DNA of 64,000 nucleotides from Nocardioides marmorisolisilvae (GTDB lineage: Bacteria; Actinomycetota; Actinomycetes; Propionibacteriales; Nocardioidaceae). This document shows, in pieces, positions 1 through 11,504 of the stretch (position 1 is its first letter; the number at the start of each line of letters is the position of its first letter). Both the position numbers and the translations under genes were made by a program. Location of the stretch: assembly GCF_003725775.1 (NCBI RefSeq), contig NZ_RJSG01000002.1, forward strand, positions 434,001 through 498,000, given 5' to 3'. The notes under the pieces are model-generated. The model saw only the letters and a list, made by a program, of their open reading frames with translations. It was not told the origin of the DNA and did no database searches.

Positions 1-2
1 GT

Positions 3-47
3 GAGCTGCTGGACGTCGAGGTCGAGCCCGCTCGCACCAGCGAGTAG
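3..47 (+). CDS. 3' end of an upstream coding region (partial)
   Basis: The first bases read in frame as 14 codons (ELLDVEVEPARTSE) followed by TAG at 45-47. The acidic, GC3-rich codons look like coding sequence. The fragment would be convergent with the maf gene that follows after 14 bases. It is too short for any function to be assigned, and it could be chance. Confidence 0.35.
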   Translation, partial: ELLDVEVEPARTSE

Positions 48-61
48 CCCGCCGGAGCGGC

Positions 62-658
62 CTAGCTCCAGAACTCGTGCCAGACGAAGCCGAGCTCGTC
101 GAACATCAGGCGCAGCAGCGGCACGCTGATCCCGACCACGTTGTGCGGGTCGCCGGTGATCCCCGAGACGTACGCCGACCCGCGGCCGTCCAGGGTGAAC
201 GCGCCGGCCACCTTGAGAGGCTCACCGGTCGCGACGTAGGCGGCGATCTCCTCGTCGTCGATCATCGCGAAGCGCACCTGGGTGGCCGCCGAGCGGCCGA
301 GCCAGACCTCGCGGTGGGTGTCGATCACGCAGTGGCCGGTGTGCAGCACGCCGGTCCCGCCGCGCATCCGCTTCCAGCGCGCGGTCGCGTCGGCGGCGTC
401 CTCGGGCTTGCCGAAGATCTCGCCCTCGAACTCCAGCACCGAGTCGCAGCCGATGACCAGCGCCCGCGGCTGGTCCGCAGCGACGGCGACCGCCTTGAGC
501 TGGGCGAGCTTGAGGGCGTACTCGGCCGGGGTGTCCAGCTCGACCTCGTCCTCGTCGACCCCGCTGACGATGACCTCGGGGTCCAGACCGGCCGCCCGCA
601 GCGTCGCCAGCCGGGCAGGAGAGGCCGAGGCCAGGATCAGTCGGATCGGAGCGGTCAT
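62..658 (-). CDS. maf: Maf-family nucleoside triphosphate pyrophosphatase
   Basis: A 198-residue protein of normal Maf length. Maf proteins hydrolyse nucleoside triphosphates, often non-canonical or pyrimidine ones, to the monophosphate and pyrophosphate in the cytoplasm. The N-terminal ASASPAR motif (about residues 10-16), the acidic motif GCDSVLEF near residue 72 and the following GKP are characteristic. A CATAAT hexamer (666-671, minus strand) ends seven bases before the ATG, so the gene is probably leaderless. The next minus-strand gene upstream is the carboxylase epsilon subunit. The same neighbourhood (maf, accE, accD, birA) is known in mycobacteria. Confidence 0.95.
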   Translation of the reverse strand: MTAPIRLILASASPARLATLRAAGLDPEVIVSGVDEDEVELDTPAEYALKLAQLKAVAVAADQPRALVIGCDSVLEFEGEIFGKPEDAADATARWKRMRGGTGVLHTGHCVIDTHREVWLGRSAATQVRFAMIDDEEIAAYVATGEPLKVAGAFTLDGRGSAYVSGITGDPHNVVGISVPLLRLMFDELGFVWHEFWS

Positions 659-665
659 GCCCGCG

Positions 666-671
666 ATTATG
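666..671 (-). promoter_or_regulatory. -10 hexamer CATAAT of leaderless maf
   Basis: CATAAT on the minus strand, seven bases before the maf ATG, with no Shine-Dalgarno between. It matches the recurrent N6-N8 arrangement seen across the window. Confidence 0.5.
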
Positions 672-679
672 GCCGCGAA

Positions 680-901
680 CTAGCGCGGCAGGCCGCTGGC
701 GCGCCAGCCGGAGCGCCCGTGCGGGTGTGAGGCGCGCATCTTGCGGGCGTTGGCCGCCCACGCCGGCACCGGCTTCTTCGCCGCCGGCGCGGCACCCCCG
801 AGCGCGGAGAACACCGCGACGATCGCGGCGATCTCCTCCGGGGTGGCGTCGGCGTTGACGACCCGCAGGACCGGCGCGGAGCCGGACTCCTCGGTGCTCA
901 C
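680..901 (-). CDS. accE: Acyl-CoA carboxylase epsilon subunit
   Basis: A 73-residue protein starting at a GTG that overlaps the stop of the carboxyltransferase gene in a GTGA junction (898-901), so the two are translationally coupled. Actinobacterial epsilon subunits are short, poorly conserved proteins that bind the beta subunit and stimulate carboxylase activity. Visible features are the [22 protein letters not shown] segment, a linker of Ala and Pro, and a C-terminal WRASGLPR-like tail, all typical. The position next to the beta subunit makes the assignment firm despite the small size. Confidence 0.88.
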   Translation of the reverse strand: MSTEESGSAPVLRVVNADATPEEIAAIVAVFSALGGAAPAAKKPVPAWAANARKMRASHPHGRSGWRASGLPR

Positions 902-2517
902 AGCGGGATGTTCCCGTGCTTCTTCGGCGGCAGCGTCTCGCGCTTGGTGGCCAGCAACCGCAGCGCCTTCACGATCTCGGCGCGGGTCTCGTGCGGCGGG
1001 ATGACCCCGTCGACGTAGCCGCGCTCGGCCGCGATGTAGGGGTTTGCGAGGGTGTCCTCGTACTCCTGGATCAGCTCGGCGCGCTTGCCCTCGACGTCGC
1101 CGCCGTCGGCCTCGACCGCGGCCAGGGTCTTGCGGTGCACGATGTTGGCCGCGCCCTGCGCACCCATCACCGCGATCTGGCCGGTCGGCCAGGACAGGTT
1201 GATGTCGGCGCCGAGGTGCTTGGACCCCATCACGTCGTACGCGCCGCCGTAGGCCTTGCGGGTGATGATCGTGACCAGCGGGACGGTCGCCTCGGCGTAG
1301 GCGTAGATCAGCTTCGCGCCGCGGCGGATGATGCCGTTCCACTCCTGGTCGGTGCCCGGCAGGAAGCCCGGCACGTCGACGAAGGTCACCACCGGGATGT
1401 TGAACGCGTCGCAGGTGCGCACGAACCGCGCGGCCTTCTCGGAGGCGTCGATGTCCAGGGTGCCGGCGAACTGCATCGGCTGGTTGGCGACGATGCCGAC
1501 GGACTTGCCCTCGACCCGGCCGTAGCCGATCAGGATGTTCGGCGCGAACAGCGGCATGACCTCGAGGAACTCGCCGTCGTCGAGCACGGTGTTGATCACG
1601 TCGTGCATGTCGTAGGGCTGGTTCGGCGAGTCCGGGATGATCGTGTCGAGCGCCAGGTCCTCGTCGGTGACCGTCAGGTCGGCGACCTCGTCGAAGGACG
1701 GCACCTCGTCCATGTTGTTCTGCGGCAGGTAGGAGAGCAGCGCCTTGGTGTACTCCAGCGCGTCGTCCTCGTCGGCGCCCATGTAGTGCGCGTTGCCGGA
1801 CTTGGTGTTGTGGGCCCGGGCGCCGCCCAGGTCCTCCATGGTGACGTCCTCACCGGTGACGGTCTTGATGACGTCCGGACCGGTGATGAACATCGCCGAG
1901 GTCTGGTCGACCATGATCGTGAAGTCGGTGACCGCGGGGGAGTACACGTGGCCGCCGGCGCAGTTGCCCATGATCAGGCTGATCTGCGGGATGACGCCCG
2001 AGGCGTGCACGTTGCGGCGGAAGATCTCGCCGTACAGGCCGAGGGAGACCACGCCCTCCTGGATGCGGGCGCCGGCACCCTCGTTGATGCCGATGATCGG
2101 GCACCCGGTCTTCATGGCCAGGTCCATCACCTTGGTGATCTTCTCGCCGTAGACCTCGCCGAGGGATCCGCCGAAGATGGTGAAGTCCTGGGAGAACACG
2201 CAGACCTGGCGGCCGTCGATGGTGCCGTACCCGGTGATCACGCCGTCGCCGTACGGGCGGTTCTTCTCCAGCCCGAAAGCGACCGAGCGGTGCCGGGCCA
2301 GCTCGTCGAGCTCGACGAAGCTGCCCTCGTCGAAGAGCGCCTCGATCCGCTCGCGGGCGGTCTTCTTACCCTTGGCGTGCTGCTTCTCGACCGCCTTCTC
2401 GCCGGCAGCGTGCACCGCCAGGTCGATGCGCCGGTCCAGGTCGGCCAGCTTGCCCGCCGTGGTGTGGATGTCGATGTCCGCCGGCACCTCGGTGCCCTGG
2501 CCGGGAACTGCACTCAC
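898..2517 (-). CDS. accD: Acyl-CoA (propionyl-CoA) carboxylase carboxyltransferase beta subunit
   Basis: A 539-residue carboxyltransferase that moves the carboxyl group from carboxybiotin to acetyl- or propionyl-CoA, giving malonyl- or methylmalonyl-CoA. The two crotonase-like halves are present, with the oxyanion-forming Gly-rich segments [11 protein letters not shown] and [13 protein letters not shown]. The GTG at 2517 is chosen because GAAGGAG lies seven bases upstream; a TTG further upstream would lie inside that ribosome-binding site. It is coupled to accE downstream. It is divergent from the biotin ligase gene, which makes the biotin-transfer step a natural neighbour. It is closest in kind to AccD5/PccB. 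Confidence 0.96.
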   Translation of the reverse strand: MSAVPGQGTEVPADIDIHTTAGKLADLDRRIDLAVHAAGEKAVEKQHAKGKKTARERIEALFDEGSFVELDELARHRSVAFGLEKNRPYGDGVITGYGTIDGRQVCVFSQDFTIFGGSLGEVYGEKITKVMDLAMKTGCPIIGINEGAGARIQEGVVSLGLYGEIFRRNVHASGVIPQISLIMGNCAGGHVYSPAVTDFTIMVDQTSAMFITGPDVIKTVTGEDVTMEDLGGARAHNTKSGNAHYMGADEDDALEYTKALLSYLPQNNMDEVPSFDEVADLTVTDEDLALDTIIPDSPNQPYDMHDVINTVLDDGEFLEVMPLFAPNILIGYGRVEGKSVGIVANQPMQFAGTLDIDASEKAARFVRTCDAFNIPVVTFVDVPGFLPGTDQEWNGIIRRGAKLIYAYAEATVPLVTIITRKAYGGAYDVMGSKHLGADINLSWPTGQIAVMGAQGAANIVHRKTLAAVEADGGDVEGKRAELIQEYEDTLANPYIAAERGYVDGVIPPHETRAEIVKALRLLATKRETLPPKKHGNIPL

Positions 2518-2551
2518 GCGAAGACTCCTTCTCAAAGGGTGGATCCTGGGT

Positions 2552-2557
2552 CAGGGT
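2552..2557 (+). promoter_or_regulatory. Possible -10 hexamer CAGGGT of birA
   Basis: CAGGGT ends seven bases before the GTG at 2565. It fits the leaderless pattern and favours 2565 over the GTG at 2559. It is the weakest hexamer of the set. Confidence 0.3.
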
Positions 2558-2564
2558 AGTGCCT

Positions 2565-3362
2565 GTGCCGACACCTGATTCCTCCCGGTCACCCCTCGAA
2601 CTCGACGCCCTGACGGGCGCGGCTGGCACCGGCTGGGCGGTGAGGCTGCTGCCGACCGCCGAGTCGACCAACGCGGTCGCCGCCGCGGACCCGCAGCCGG
2701 ACACGCTGGTGGTCGCGGACCACCAGACCGCAGGCCGTGGCCGGCTCGACCGCACCTGGGACACGCCGCCGGGCTCCGCGCTGACCTTCACCGCGGTGGT
2801 CGACCCCGGGCTCGCGGACGCCGACTGGCCGCTGCTGCCGCTGGCCGTCGCGCTCGCCGCCGCGGACGGGGTCCGGTCGGCCAGCGGGCTGCCGGTCGCG
2901 GTGAAGTGGCCCAACGACCTGCTCGTGCCCACGCCCGACGGCGGGCAGGGCAAGATCGCCGGCATCCTGCTCGAGCGGGTCTCCGGACCCGGCGGCCGGG
3001 CCCTGGCGCTGATCGGCATCGGGATCAACGTCGCGCTCGGCCCGGACGAGCTGCCGGTGCCCACGGCGTCGTCGCTCTCGATCGCCGGTTCCCCGGTCGA
3101 CCGGACCGCAGTCTTCGCCGAGGTGGTTCCGGCGCTGGCCACGATCCTGGACGCGCTGCGCGCCGAGCCGGGGGCCGTGCTGGAGCGCTACCGCTCGGAG
3201 TGCGACACCGTCGGGCGCCAGGTCACCGTGCAGCTGCCGGACGGTGAGACCTTCTCCGGGACGGCGAGCGGGCTGGACCGCGGCGGCCGCCTGGTCGTGG
3301 ACGGCCCCGGAGGGAGCCGGACGATTGGTGCCGGAGACGTCGTGCACGTCCGTCCCGCGTGA
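2565..3362 (+). CDS. birA: Biotin--[acetyl-CoA-carboxylase] ligase
   Basis: A 265-residue enzyme that activates biotin as biotinyl-AMP and attaches it to the biotin carrier domain of carboxylases such as the one encoded by the divergent accDE pair. Catalytic-domain signatures are ESTN near the N terminus, the biotinyl-AMP loop GRGRLDRTW and KWPNDLLV, followed by the small C-terminal SH3-like domain. There is no N-terminal helix-turn-helix, so this is a monofunctional (group I) ligase without the repressor function of E. coli BirA. A second in-frame GTG at 2559 is an alternative start. Confidence 0.95.
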   Translation: MPTPDSSRSPLELDALTGAAGTGWAVRLLPTAESTNAVAAADPQPDTLVVADHQTAGRGRLDRTWDTPPGSALTFTAVVDPGLADADWPLLPLAVALAAADGVRSASGLPVAVKWPNDLLVPTPDGGQGKIAGILLERVSGPGGRALALIGIGINVALGPDELPVPTASSLSIAGSPVDRTAVFAEVVPALATILDALRAEPGAVLERYRSECDTVGRQVTVQLPDGETFSGTASGLDRGGRLVVDGPGGSRTIGAGDVVHVRPA

Positions 3363-3368
3363 CATGAT
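3363..3368 (+). promoter_or_regulatory. -10 hexamer CATGAT before the PH-domain gene
   Basis: CATGAT ends six bases before the GTG at 3375. The same hexamer precedes three other starts in the window at six or seven bases. Confidence 0.4.
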
Positions 3369-3374
3369 CGGCGC

Positions 3375-3884
3375 GTGGCGATCAACAAGAAGCTCCTGAA
3401 CGAGGGCGAGAGCATCGTCTTCTCCACGCGCACGCACGTGAAGGCGCTCTTCGTGCCGGCGCTGGTCCTCATCGTGGTGGCCGGTGCGGCCGGCTACGGG
3501 ATGGGCCAGATCGACAACAAGATCGTGCGCTACGTGATCGCGGCCGTCGCGCTCGTGGTCATCGTCGTCTACACGCTGTGGCCGTTCCTGAAGTGGATGA
3601 CCGCCACCTACACCGTGACCAACCGCCGACTGACCACCCACCAGGGCGTGATCTCCCGGACCGGCCACGACATCCCGCTCAGCCGGATCAGCGACGTGTC
3701 CTACGAGAAGGGCCTGCTCGACCGACTCCTCGGCTGCGGAACGCTGGTCGTCTCCGACGCCAGCGAGCAGGGCCGCGTGCAGCTGACGGACGTGCCGCAG
3801 GTCGAGAAGCGCCAGCTGCAGCTCTCCGACCTGCTGTTCCACGGTGGCGCCCAGCAGGACCCCAAGCACGATGACGGGACCTGA
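3375..3884 (+). CDS. PH-domain-containing membrane protein
   Basis: A 169-residue protein with two adjacent hydrophobic segments (about residues 25-45 and 53-75) followed by a bacterial PH-like (bPH2) domain containing WMTATYTVTNRRL, a signature of this family. The soluble domain should face the cytoplasm. Its function is unknown. The Mycobacterium homologue (Rv3278c, from memory) sits in the same place between birA and purK. The 3' end overlaps the start of the adenylate cyclase gene by 14 bases, so the two are probably co-transcribed and translationally coupled. Confidence 0.88.
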   Translation: MAINKKLLNEGESIVFSTRTHVKALFVPALVLIVVAGAAGYGMGQIDNKIVRYVIAAVALVVIVVYTLWPFLKWMTATYTVTNRRLTTHQGVISRTGHDIPLSRISDVSYEKGLLDRLLGCGTLVVSDASEQGRVQLTDVPQVEKRQLQLSDLLFHGGAQQDPKHDDGT

Positions 3885-4887
3885 GCTGCCTGAGTCGCCG
3901 GATCTCGGCCCGACCGTCTCCGACCTCGAGAACGCGATCCTCGGCGAGGCGCCGTCCATGCTCGGCAGCGAGATCGCCGCTGCCGCTGGGATCAGCACCG
4001 ACGAGGCCAGGCGTCTGTGGCGCGCCCTCGGCTTCCCCGACGCCACCAACCAGGTGGCCTTCACCCTGGCTGACCAGCACGCGCTGGAGCTGGTGGCGCA
4101 CACGGTCGCCGACTCCGGGATCGACTTCGAGACGATGCTCCGCCTGGTCCGCGCGATCGGCCACACCGTGGCCCGGCTCGCGGATTGGCAGACCGCGACC
4201 CTGGCGACCGCGCTGGAGGAGTTCACCCAGAAGGACCTGTCCTCGCCCGAGGCGATGAAGGCGGCGCTGGCCCTGGTCGAAGGTCAGGTGCCGAACTTCG
4301 ACGCGCTGCTCGTCTACGCCTGGCGCAGGCACCTGGCCGCGGCCGTGGGCCGGATCGACCTGCTCGGTCAGGCTGACGAGGACCTGCACGTCCCGCAGGC
4401 GACCGTCGGGTTCGCCGACCTGGTCTCCTTCACCGCCCTGTCCAACGAGCTGGACGAGAACGAGATCGGCGAGCTGGTGGAGGTCTTCGAGACCCGCTGC
4501 TCCGACGTCATCGCCGACCACAACGGCCGGGTGATCAAGACGCTGGGTGACTCGGTGCTGTTCATCGAGTCCGACCCGGTCCAGGCCATCGACATCGCGC
4601 TGGACATCATCGCTGTGATCGGAGGGGACGAGCGGCTGCCCGACGTCCGGCTGGGGCTGGCGACGGGCCCGGTCGTGATGCGGATGGGCGACGTCTACGG
4701 CCCGCCGGTGAACCTGGCCGCTCGCTTCACGGCGGTGGCCCGGCGCAACCGGGTGATCATCGACTCCCGAACCGCCGAGCTGCTGCCGCCGACCGAGTTC
4801 GAGACGCGTCCGCTGCCGGCCCGCCCGATCCGCGGGTTCGGCGACATCGAGCCGGTGACGGTGCGTCGTACGAGGCCGCGACACTGA
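3871..4887 (+). CDS. Class III adenylate cyclase with N-terminal regulatory domain (Rv1264-like)
   Basis: A 338-residue protein. Residues 1-165 form a helical regulatory region like that of the pH-responsive M. tuberculosis cyclase Rv1264, and residues 175-338 the class III catalytic domain that makes cAMP from ATP. Visible catalytic residues are the metal-binding Asp183 (FADLVSF) and Asp227 (TLGDSVLF), adenine-selecting Lys223 and Asp274 (GDVYGPPVN), and transition-state Asn281 and Arg285. One catalytic domain means it must act as a homodimer. The ATG at 3871 is chosen over a GTG at 3844, which would extend the overlap with the PH gene. There is no transmembrane segment. Confidence 0.92.
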   Translation: MTGPELPESPDLGPTVSDLENAILGEAPSMLGSEIAAAAGISTDEARRLWRALGFPDATNQVAFTLADQHALELVAHTVADSGIDFETMLRLVRAIGHTVARLADWQTATLATALEEFTQKDLSSPEAMKAALALVEGQVPNFDALLVYAWRRHLAAAVGRIDLLGQADEDLHVPQATVGFADLVSFTALSNELDENEIGELVEVFETRCSDVIADHNGRVIKTLGDSVLFIESDPVQAIDIALDIIAVIGGDERLPDVRLGLATGPVVMRMGDVYGPPVNLAARFTAVARRNRVIIDSRTAELLPPTEFETRPLPARPIRGFGDIEPVTVRRTRPRH

Positions 4888-4891
4888 CCGA

Positions 4892-4897
4892 TAGGGT
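4892..4897 (+). promoter_or_regulatory. -10 hexamer TAGGGT of leaderless purK
   Basis: TAGGGT ends seven bases before the GTG at 4905, in the 17-base gap after the cyclase gene. It separates purKE from the upstream pair. Confidence 0.5.
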
Positions 4898-4904
4898 CAC
4901 CCCT

Positions 4905-6077
4905 GTGCCTGAGGAGCTCGCGCCCAAGATCGCCGTGATCGGCGGTGGACAGCTGGCCCGGATGATGGCCGAGCCCGCCGCCGCGCTGGGGATCCCGCTG
5001 CGGCTGCTGGCCGAGGCGGACGGCGTCTCCGCGGCCCAGGTCATCGTCGACCACGAGGTCGGTGACTACCGCGACCTCGACGCGCTGCGCCGGATCACCC
5101 AGGGCTGTGCCGCGGTCACCTTCGACCACGAGCACGTCCCGACCGAGCACCTGCACGCGCTGGAGGAAGACGGGATCGCCGTCCGGCCCGGCCCCGAGGC
5201 GCTGGTGCACGCGCAGGACAAGGGCGTCATGCGGGCGGCGCTCGGTGCCCTCGACGTCCCGTGCCCGCGCAACGCGATCGTCGCGGACGTTGCCGAGGCC
5301 GAGGCGTTCGGCTTCCCCTGCGTGCTCAAGACGACCCGGGGCGGGTACGACGGCAAGGGCGTCTGGTTCGTCCGGTCGGCCGAGGACGCCGCCGAGCCGT
5401 TCGAGGCAGCAGCCGCGACCGGGGTGCAGATCCTGGCCGAGGAGCGGGTCGACTTCCGCCGCGAGCTTTCCGCCCTCGTGGCCCGCTCGCCCTCCGGTCA
5501 GGTCGCTGCCTGGCCGGTGGTCGCCTCGGAGCAGCGCGACGGCATCTGCCGCGAGGTGATCGCCCCGGCGCCTGACCTGGACCCGGACCTGGCCATCGAG
5601 GCCCAGCAGATCGCGATGCGGGTCGCCGGCGAGCTCGGCGTCACCGGCGTGCTGGCGGTCGAGCTCTTCGAGACCAACGACGGCCGGGTGCTGGTCAACG
5701 AGCTGGCGATGCGCCCGCACAACACCGGGCACTGGACCCAGGACGGCTCGGTGACCTCGCAGTTCGAGAACCACCTGCGCGCGGTGCTGGACCTGCCGCT
5801 CGGTGCGCCGGACGCCCGCGCGCCGTGGACGGTGATGGTCAACATCCTCGGAGGCGCCGGCCAGGACTCGGCGAGCACGGCCCGTCTCTACGACGGTTAC
5901 CCGCACGCGCTGGCCCGCGATCCGCGGCTGCGCGTGCACCTGTACGGAAAAGGACTGCGACCGGGCCGCAAGGTCGGCCACGTGAATGCCTACGGCGAGG
6001 ACCTCGAGGACTGCCTCGAACGGGCCCGTCATGCGGCAGCATGGTTCGCAGGAGAGCTGGGAGAGGAAAGCGAATGA
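4905..6077 (+). CDS. purK: N5-carboxyaminoimidazole ribonucleotide synthase
   Basis: A 390-residue ATP-grasp enzyme that uses ATP and bicarbonate to convert AIR to N5-CAIR in purine synthesis. The N-terminal pre-ATP-grasp fold starts with GGGQLARMM, and the ATP-grasp core includes [11 protein letters not shown] and [14 protein letters not shown]. Length and motif order are normal. The stop codon overlaps the purE start in an ATGA junction, giving a coupled purKE pair that catalyses consecutive steps. Confidence 0.97.
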   Translation: MPEELAPKIAVIGGGQLARMMAEPAAALGIPLRLLAEADGVSAAQVIVDHEVGDYRDLDALRRITQGCAAVTFDHEHVPTEHLHALEEDGIAVRPGPEALVHAQDKGVMRAALGALDVPCPRNAIVADVAEAEAFGFPCVLKTTRGGYDGKGVWFVRSAEDAAEPFEAAAATGVQILAEERVDFRRELSALVARSPSGQVAAWPVVASEQRDGICREVIAPAPDLDPDLAIEAQQIAMRVAGELGVTGVLAVELFETNDGRVLVNELAMRPHNTGHWTQDGSVTSQFENHLRAVLDLPLGAPDARAPWTVMVNILGGAGQDSASTARLYDGYPHALARDPRLRVHLYGKGLRPGRKVGHVNAYGEDLEDCLERARHAAAWFAGELGEESE

Positions 6078-6586
6078 GTGTGCGCGTCGGCATCGTGATG
6101 GGGTCGGACTCCGACTGGCCGGTGATGAAGGACGCCGCTGAGGCGCTCACCGAGTTCGGCATCGAGTTCGAGGCCGACGTCGTCTCCGCGCACCGGATGC
6201 CGGAGGAGATGCTCGCTTACGGCAAGGACGCCGCCGGTCGTGGGATCCAGGTGATCATCGCCGGCGCCGGGGGAGCGGCCCACCTGCCCGGGATGCTCGC
6301 CTCGGTGACCCCGCTGCCGGTGATCGGCGTACCGGTGCCGCTGAAGTACCTCGACGGCATGGACTCGCTGCTCTCCATCGTGCAGATGCCCGCCGGCGTC
6401 CCGGTGGCAGCCGTCGCTGTCGGCAACGCCCGCAACGCCGGCCTGCTGGCCGTCCGCATCCTGGCAGCTACCGACCCGGATCTCCAGCAGAAGATGACCG
6501 AGTTCCAGTCCACGCTACGCGACTCCGCCCACGAGAAGGGCAAGGTCGTCCGCGACCAGGCCGCCCCGCGGCGCGCCGGCTTCTGA
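6074..6586 (+). CDS. purE: N5-carboxyaminoimidazole ribonucleotide mutase
   Basis: A 170-residue class I PurE that shifts the carboxyl group of N5-CAIR to C4, giving CAIR. The signatures [10 protein letters not shown] at the N terminus, SAHRMPE and [12 protein letters not shown] are intact, so the enzyme should be active. The start ATG is embedded in the purK stop (ATGA at 6074-6077), with GAGAGG just upstream. The next gene starts two bases after the stop, so it may be read from the same mRNA. Confidence 0.97.
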   Translation: MSVRVGIVMGSDSDWPVMKDAAEALTEFGIEFEADVVSAHRMPEEMLAYGKDAAGRGIQVIIAGAGGAAHLPGMLASVTPLPVIGVPVPLKYLDGMDSLLSIVQMPAGVPVAAVAVGNARNAGLLAVRILAATDPDLQQKMTEFQSTLRDSAHEKGKVVRDQAAPRRAGF

Positions 6587-6588
6587 CC

Positions 6589-7029
6589 ATGACTGACGCC
6601 GCGGCTCCGGCTGACGCGGCCCCGACGCGTCGCCGTCCGGTCCTGCGAGGTTTCGTCCTCGGCGTCGTCATAACGATGGTTGTCCTCGGCCTGACCTGGG
6701 CAGGAAAGCAACTGTTGGATCCCGGTGTCAGGTCGTTCGCCACGACGTGTTCCGGAGCCAAGGTCACCGGGACGATCTGGGTGGAGTCGTCGGGCGTGAA
6801 CACCACGGTCGTCATCGACGACCCGAAGCAGCGAGGCTGGCGCGTTGTTTGGGGTCGGTACGGCGAGGCCGCGGACTCAAGCCTCAAGGCCCCGCCCGTT
6901 CCCGAACTCCTGGTCGCCGCGGCCACGTTGGGAGACACCGACGACGGCACTCATCGAACAGCGCGACTGCGCCCGGACGGAGCAGCGGGCTGGTGCGACC
7001 TCAAGATGCACGTGTACCGGTTCTGGTGA
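6589..7029 (+). CDS. Single-pass membrane protein of unknown function
   Basis: A 146-residue protein. An N-terminal Ala/Pro-rich cytoplasmic tail with Arg residues (RRRP) is followed by one transmembrane helix (about residues 20-40, FVLGVVITMVVLGLTW) and an extracytoplasmic domain of about 100 residues with two Cys (in TTCSGAK and WCDLK) that could form a disulfide. I do not recognise the family. It follows purE by two bases, which suggests co-transcription but says nothing of function. Confidence 0.7.
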   Translation: MTDAAAPADAAPTRRRPVLRGFVLGVVITMVVLGLTWAGKQLLDPGVRSFATTCSGAKVTGTIWVESSGVNTTVVIDDPKQRGWRVVWGRYGEAADSSLKAPPVPELLVAAATLGDTDDGTHRTARLRPDGAAGWCDLKMHVYRFW

Positions 7030-7044
7030 TCTCCGAGGAGCTGA

Positions 7045-7458
7045 TCAGCGGCGCCTGTCCCACTCGATGAGCGGGCAGGTGTCCATCACCATCGGCAGTC
7101 CCGCCTCGGCGGCACGCTCGAAGGCGTCCTCGTCGATGACTCCGAGCTGGAGCCACACCCCCTTCGCACCGACGGCGATGGCTTCGTCGACGAACTGACC
7201 GGCGGCCTCGGAGCGACGGAACACGTCGACCACGTCGACGGGGAAAGGCACGTCGGCGAGCGTGGCGTAGCCCTGTTCGCCGAGCACGACCGGGGTGTCC
7301 GGGTGGATCGGGACGATCCGCTTGCCGGCGTTCTGCAGAGCCAGCGCGATCCTGTACGCGGTCCGTGACGGATCTCCGGAGAGCCCGACGATCGCCCAGG
7401 TCTCGAGCTCGTCCAGCATCAGGTCGACGTACTTCTGCTCCTGCCAGTCGGTGCTCAC
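7045..7458 (-). CDS. CoA-binding (YccU-like) domain protein
   Basis: A 137-residue stand-alone Rossmann-type CoA-binding domain, the same fold as the N terminus of succinyl-CoA synthetase alpha. Visible are [18 protein letters not shown] (nucleotide-binding loop), IVPIHP, VDVFRR and the C-terminal DTCPLIEW. Such proteins bind CoA or acyl-CoA, but their cellular role is not established. It starts at GTG 7458 and is convergent with the membrane-protein gene 15 bases away. Confidence 0.85.
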   Translation of the reverse strand: MSTDWQEQKYVDLMLDELETWAIVGLSGDPSRTAYRIALALQNAGKRIVPIHPDTPVVLGEQGYATLADVPFPVDVVDVFRRSEAAGQFVDEAIAVGAKGVWLQLGVIDEDAFERAAEAGLPMVMDTCPLIEWDRRR

Positions 7459-7544
7459 TCTGATGACAACAACAGGTCGCGACGAAGGCTTCCCGGGAGA
7501 CGGATATCACCCCGGAGCCGGTTAATGAGCGTTCACTGCGAACC

Positions 7545-7550
7545 TAGAAT
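7545..7550 (+). promoter_or_regulatory. -10 hexamer TAGAAT of leaderless acyl-CoA dehydrogenase
   Basis: TAGAAT ends seven bases before the ATG at 7558 and is one of the best hexamers in the window. It decides this start over an in-frame codon at 7525. Confidence 0.6.
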
Positions 7551-7557
7551 CGAACCC

Positions 7558-8727
7558 ATGTCTGACTTCCCGATGTACGGCCTGTCCGAGGAGCACCGCG
7601 AGATCCGCAAGGCGGTCCGCGAGATCGCCGAGGCGAAGATCGCCCCGCACGCGGCGGCCGTCGACGAGGAGGCGCGCTACCCGGTCGAGGCCGCGCAGGC
7701 GCTCCTGGAGACCGACTTCCACGCCCCGCACGTGCCCGAGCAGTACGGCGGCGCCGGTGCGGACGCGCTGGCCACGGTGCTGGTCATCGAGGAGATCGCC
7801 CGCGTGTGCGTCTCCTCGAGCCTGATCCCCGCCGTGAACAAGCTCGGCTCGCTGCCGGTGCAGATCTCGGGTTCGGAAGAGCTCAAGGCCACGTACCTCT
7901 CGAAGCTGGCCAAGGGTGAGGGCGGGTTCTCCTACTGCCTCTCCGAGCCCGACGCCGGCTCGGACGCCGGTGGCATGACGACGCGCGCGGTCCGCGACGG
8001 CGAGCACTACGTGCTCAACGGTGTGAAGCGCTGGATCACCAACGCCGGCGAGTCCGAGTACTACACCGTCATGGCGGTGACGAACCCCGACTCCCGGACC
8101 CACGGCATCTCCGCGTTCGTGGTCGAGAAGACCGACGAGGGCGTCTCCTTCGGAGCCCCCGAGAAGAAGCTGGGCATCAAGGGATCTCCGACCAAGGAGG
8201 TCTACCTCGACAACGTCCGGATCCCCGCCGACCGCCTGATCGGTGCCGAGGGCACCGGCTTCGAGACCGCGATGCGCACCCTCGACCACACCCGCGTCAC
8301 CATCGCGGCCCAGGCCGTCGGCGTCGCGCAGGGTGCCCTCGACTACGCCCTGGAGTACGCGATGGAGCGCCGCCAGTTCGGTAAGTCGATCTCGGAGTTC
8401 CAGGGCCTGCAGTTCCTGCTCGCCGACATGGGCATGAAGGTCGAGGCGGCTCGCCAGATGACCTACGCCGCCGCCGGTCGCTCCGAGCGCGGTGACTCCG
8501 ACCTGACGTTCTTCGGTGCCGCGGCCAAGTGCTTCGCCTCGGACGTGGCGATGGAGGTCACCACCAACGCGGTCCAGGTGCTCGGTGGCTACGGCTACAC
8601 CCGGGACTACCCGGTCGAGCGGATGATGCGCGACGCCAAGATCACCCAGATCTACGAGGGCACCAACCAGGTCCAGCGGATCGTGATGGCCCGCCAGCTG
8701 CTGGCCGGCGTGCAGGCCGAGATCTGA
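7558..8727 (+). CDS. Acyl-CoA dehydrogenase (FadE25-like)
   Basis: A 389-residue FAD-dependent dehydrogenase that introduces the 2,3-double bond into an acyl-CoA and passes electrons to ETF. Family signatures are [14 protein letters not shown] (FAD/substrate loop), WITNAGE, the helical C-terminal domain with [12 protein letters not shown], and [23 protein letters not shown]. The putative catalytic Glu lies in [10 protein letters not shown]. The neighbourhood matches fadE25 of M. tuberculosis, which sits beside purEK. Substrate chain length cannot be read from sequence. Confidence 0.93.
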   Translation: MSDFPMYGLSEEHREIRKAVREIAEAKIAPHAAAVDEEARYPVEAAQALLETDFHAPHVPEQYGGAGADALATVLVIEEIARVCVSSSLIPAVNKLGSLPVQISGSEELKATYLSKLAKGEGGFSYCLSEPDAGSDAGGMTTRAVRDGEHYVLNGVKRWITNAGESEYYTVMAVTNPDSRTHGISAFVVEKTDEGVSFGAPEKKLGIKGSPTKEVYLDNVRIPADRLIGAEGTGFETAMRTLDHTRVTIAAQAVGVAQGALDYALEYAMERRQFGKSISEFQGLQFLLADMGMKVEAARQMTYAAAGRSERGDSDLTFFGAAAKCFASDVAMEVTTNAVQVLGGYGYTRDYPVERMMRDAKITQIYEGTNQVQRIVMARQLLAGVQAEI

Positions 8728-8733
8728 ACCTGA

Positions 8734-11498
<2,765 letters not shown>

Positions 11499-11504
11499 GG
11501 GTCC

